In this document: in pieces, positions 4,963-6,595 of the stretch
How positions within the stretch are numbered: position 1 is the first letter of the stretch
How the letters are laid out: each line of letters begins with the position of its first letter
Assembly: GCA_023264315.1 (NCBI GenBank)
Contig: JALQST010000181.1
Location: forward strand, 1 to 6,595
Direction of reading: 5' to 3'
Source of the DNA: Nodosilinea sp. BSH.14
GTDB lineage: Bacteria > Cyanobacteriota > Cyanobacteriia > Phormidesmidales > Phormidesmidaceae
Length of the DNA: 6,595 nucleotides
Program-made: the position numbers and the translations under genes
The notes under the pieces: generated by a model
The model's database searches: none
What the model was told of the DNA's origin: nothing
The model's input: only the letters and a program-made list of their open reading frames with translations

Positions 4963-5394
4963 TTACCCTAGGGGGGCGGGAACGGCGGGGAGGGGATGGG
5001 CCAAAAAGGCATACTCTTCGACCACCCGGCCCCCAATCAGGTGTTCCTGGATAATGCGCTCGATTACCTCTGGGGTGGCGCTGTGGTACCATACGCCGTC
5101 GGGGTAGACTAGCAGAATTGGCCCCCGCTGACACACCCGCAGACAATGCACCTTGGTGCGGAAAATGCTGGCGGGCCGCTCGGCGGTGGGGATGTCTAGC
5201 TTCAGTTCCTTCAGTCGATTTTTCAGGTGGTCCCAGGCTGCTAGGCTGGCAGCTTTGTCGCAGCACTTGGGAATCGTCTGATCGGCACAGATCAGCACAT
5301 GGCGCTGAATGCTGGTCAGGGCTAGGGCGTCAACGCTCTGCTGGAGAGCCGTAGCGGGCACTAGGGAGGAGGGCGAAGTTGGGGAATTAGTCAT
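4963..5394 (-). CDS. Thioredoxin-fold [2Fe-2S] ferredoxin-domain protein
   Basis: The 143-residue protein belongs to the thioredoxin-like [2Fe-2S] ferredoxin group related to Clostridium Shethna-type ferredoxins and the NuoE subunit. After a Ser/Thr/Ala-rich N-terminal stretch (1-28), the domain begins HVLICADQTIPKCC (32-45), supplying Cys36 and Cys44 or Cys45. The second cysteine pair is Cys84 and Cys88 in VHCLRVCQRGP (82-92), the CxxxC typical of this fold. PILLVYPDGVWYHSATPEVIERII (92-115, split) and LIGGRVVEEYAF (119-130) are conserved in cyanobacterial members. It should carry electrons in the cytoplasm; partners are unknown. The chosen ATG overlaps the minE stop by 8 nt, implying translational coupling. 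An in-frame ATG 25 codons further up lies deep inside minE and would add a Pro/Arg-rich leader unlike the family, so it is rejected. Confidence 0.88.
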   Translation of the reverse strand: MTNSPTSPSSLVPATALQQSVDALALTSIQRHVLICADQTIPKCCDKAASLAAWDHLKNRLKELKLDIPTAERPASIFRTKVHCLRVCQRGPILLVYPDGVWYHSATPEVIERIIQEHLIGGRVVEEYAFLAHPLPAVPAPLG

Positions 5395-5902
5395 GGCGAG
5401 TAGGGGCCGCGGGCGGGGTGGGCGGCGCGGCAGGGACAGACTTCCCGGACTGGTCAGCGGGCTTGGCAAGATTGCCCGGGTCGGCCTTGGCGGCGGGGAT
5501 CGGGGATGTCTCTACGGCCCCAGGGGGGTGGGGGGCGGCGCTGGTGATCAAGCTTGCTGTATTGGCTTTGGGCGCGGCAGTCTTGGGCGCGGCAGCCTTG
5601 GGATCCGTATCCAGAGGGTCGGACGCTAGGGGCGGAATGGGCCGAATGCGGCGGATAGGCAAGTTGGCAATTAGGGCCGTCATGCGCTGATCGCTTTCCA
5701 GGTTAAATTCCAGATTCTCCTGATCCAATTCCACATAGCGAGACACCACCTCTAAAATTTCTTGGCGCATTTGCTCCACCAGGTCGGGGCTGAGGTCAGT
5801 ACGGTCGTGGGCGAGGACAAACTGAAGCCGTTGCTTCACCGTCTCCCGGCTGGTGGGGGTGCGGTGGCGGTTAAAGAGCTTATCGAGCAGGTCGCTGATC
5901 AT
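5387..5902 (-). CDS. minE: Cell division topological specificity factor MinE with long C-terminal tail
   Basis: MinE stimulates the ATPase of membrane-bound MinD and drives the oscillation that confines MinCD to the poles, so FtsZ rings form at mid-cell. Residues 1-88 are a normal MinE: an N-terminal amphipathic membrane-binding helix (MISDLLDKLFNR), the MinD-contact region with SRETVKQRLQFVLAHDRTDL (18-37, split), LVEQMRQEILEVVSRYVEL (41-59) and the dimerisation strands to about 86 (LPIRRIRP). Residues 89-171 are an extra tail in which about half the residues are Ala or Pro, including repeated PKAAA/PKTAA units. Most MinE proteins are about 85-110 residues long, so this nearly doubles the length. 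The tail is probably disordered. minD ends 74 nt upstream and the ferredoxin gene overlaps by 8 nt. No clear Shine-Dalgarno precedes the ATG. Confidence 0.95.
   Translation of the reverse strand: MISDLLDKLFNRHRTPTSRETVKQRLQFVLAHDRTDLSPDLVEQMRQEILEVVSRYVELDQENLEFNLESDQRMTALIANLPIRRIRPIPPLASDPLDTDPKAAAPKTAAPKANTASLITSAAPHPPGAVETSPIPAAKADPGNLAKPADQSGKSVPAAPPTPPAAPTRHD
5568..5602 (-). repeat. 15-bp tandem repeat within the minE tail
   Basis: Two 15-bp units (5568-5582 and 5583-5597) differ at a single base and are followed by a 5-bp partial third. They encode the (P)K-x-A-A(-A) repeats at about residues 100-113 of MinE. In-frame repeat length means slippage would expand or shrink the tail without disrupting the gene. 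Confidence 0.8.
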
Positions 5903-5976
5903 GGGATCGGGGTGTCGTGGATAACATCAAATACCGGTCGTAGAAGGGAAGAGAGGCCATGAGGAAAGAGGCGGGC

Positions 5977-6595
5977 TTAGCCTCTTAGAAAGCGGCGGAG
6001 GCGACTAAACAGATCGTCGTGGCTGGCCGAGAGGTCAAGCAGGGGCACCTCTTCCCCCAGAAGACGACAGGCAATGTTCTGAAAGGCCATTCCGGCCATG
6101 GAAAGCTTTTCGTCGAGCACCAGGGGTTCGCCCCGGTTGGAGGACACAAGCACCCGCTCGTCTTCGGGGATAACCCCCAACAGCGGCACGGCGAGAATAT
6201 CCAATACGTCGCGGACGGACATCATTTGCTCTTCTTGCACCATGGCGGGTTTAAGGCGGTTCACCAGCAGTTTGGTGTACTTCACCTCACTGGCCTCCAG
6301 CAAACCCACCACGCGGTCGGCATCGCGCACGGCGGACACCTCCGGCGTCGTTACCACAATCGCCTCATTGGCCGGGGCAATAGCGTTTTGAAAGCCCAAT
6401 TCAATCCCCGCCGGACAGTCGATAATCACGAAGTCACACTGCCCCTTCAGCCCGCCTACCAGTTCCTTCATCTGGTCGGGAGTGATGGCTTCCTTATTGC
6501 GGTTTTGGGCTGCTGCCAGCAGGGCCAAATTGGGCTGACGTTTGTCCTTCACGAGGGCTTTTTCAATGGTGCAATCCCCCGCCAATACATCAAGG
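5977..6595 (-). CDS. minD: Septum site-determining protein MinD (5' end beyond window)
   Basis: MinD is a ParA-type membrane ATPase that recruits MinC to block FtsZ assembly away from mid-cell and is cycled by MinE. About 205 residues are present; roughly the first 60, including the Walker A KGGVGKT loop, lie beyond the right edge. The visible part begins LDVLAGDCTIEKALVKDKRQP, followed by IIDCPAGIELGFQNA (the Walker B/switch II region, Asp codon at 6418-6420) and the conserved TTPEVSAVRDADRVVGLLE. LLVNRLKP and GVIPEDERVLVSSNRGEPLV are typical MinD sequences. The C-terminus LFSRLRRFLRG is the short amphipathic membrane-targeting helix that folds onto the bilayer when ATP is bound, so the protein ends normally. 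minE follows after 74 nt, and minC would be expected upstream, outside the window. The frame is open through the window edge; the TTG ending at 6585 is internal, not a start. Confidence 0.97.
   Translation of the reverse strand, partial: LDVLAGDCTIEKALVKDKRQPNLALLAAAQNRNKEAITPDQMKELVGGLKGQCDFVIIDCPAGIELGFQNAIAPANEAIVVTTPEVSAVRDADRVVGLLEASEVKYTKLLVNRLKPAMVQEEQMMSVRDVLDILAVPLLGVIPEDERVLVSSNRGEPLVLDEKLSMAGMAFQNIACRLLGEEVPLLDLSASHDDLFSRLRRFLRG

Noticed and set aside
4721..5266. Minus-strand open frame of 181 codons across the ferredoxin gene and the ccaA upstream gap
   Set aside because: It overlaps the well-supported ferredoxin gene in another frame and its product shows no domain-like sequence.
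5418..5690. Plus-strand frame opposite the minE tail
   Set aside because: Its Gly/Ala-rich product is what the reverse of an Ala/Pro-rich coding region gives. It does mean that the open minE tail rests partly on GC bias, so I checked that the MinE frame runs unbroken from its conserved domain.
1..6595. CRISPR array, tRNA or rRNA
   Set aside because: I saw no regularly spaced direct repeats and no tRNA-like cloverleaf or rRNA motifs on either strand.

Overview
The window is chromosomal DNA from a fairly GC-rich cyanobacterium, probably filamentous and Leptolyngbya-like (the lineage is inference). Three things point to this: a carboxysomal beta-carbonic anhydrase of the CcaA/IcfA type, a cyanophycinase, and a Min division cluster with cyanobacterial-type MinD and MinE. 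Ten protein genes are visible. Nine are complete and one (minD) runs off the right edge. No rRNA, tRNA or CRISPR array is present. Genes are densely packed and the longest non-coding stretch is about 250 nt.

Layout, left to right. Positions 1-62 hold a hairpin-bearing sequence that resembles the right end of an IS200/IS605-family (TnpB-type) element; the last codons and stop of trmD lie inside it. trmD (tRNA m1G37 methyltransferase) runs leftward. Divergent from it is cphB (cyanophycinase). cphB converges on gpx (glutathione peroxidase-like), and a compound palindromic repeat lies between them. Upstream of gpx on the same strand is a small unrecognised basic protein gene, which diverges from an ExoD-family membrane protein gene. 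That gene converges on a VOC-fold protein gene across another palindrome-rich spacer.

The right half is all leftward. ccaA is followed after 3 nt by the VOC gene, so the two probably form one transcription unit. Further right, minD, minE and a thioredoxin-fold [2Fe-2S] ferredoxin gene follow in transcription order; minE and the ferredoxin gene overlap by 8 nt. minC, if present, would lie beyond the right edge.

Functionally this is mostly housekeeping: tRNA modification, nitrogen-reserve mobilisation, peroxide defence, CO2 fixation and septum placement. The points most worth a second look are the mobile-element end that appears to supply the trmD C-terminus, the long Ala/Pro-rich tail on MinE, the ccaA-VOC pairing in which the VOC protein lacks usual metal ligands, the absence of cphA beside cphB, and the palindromic repeats between convergent genes. 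I do not see convincing evidence of a wholly new multi-gene system.
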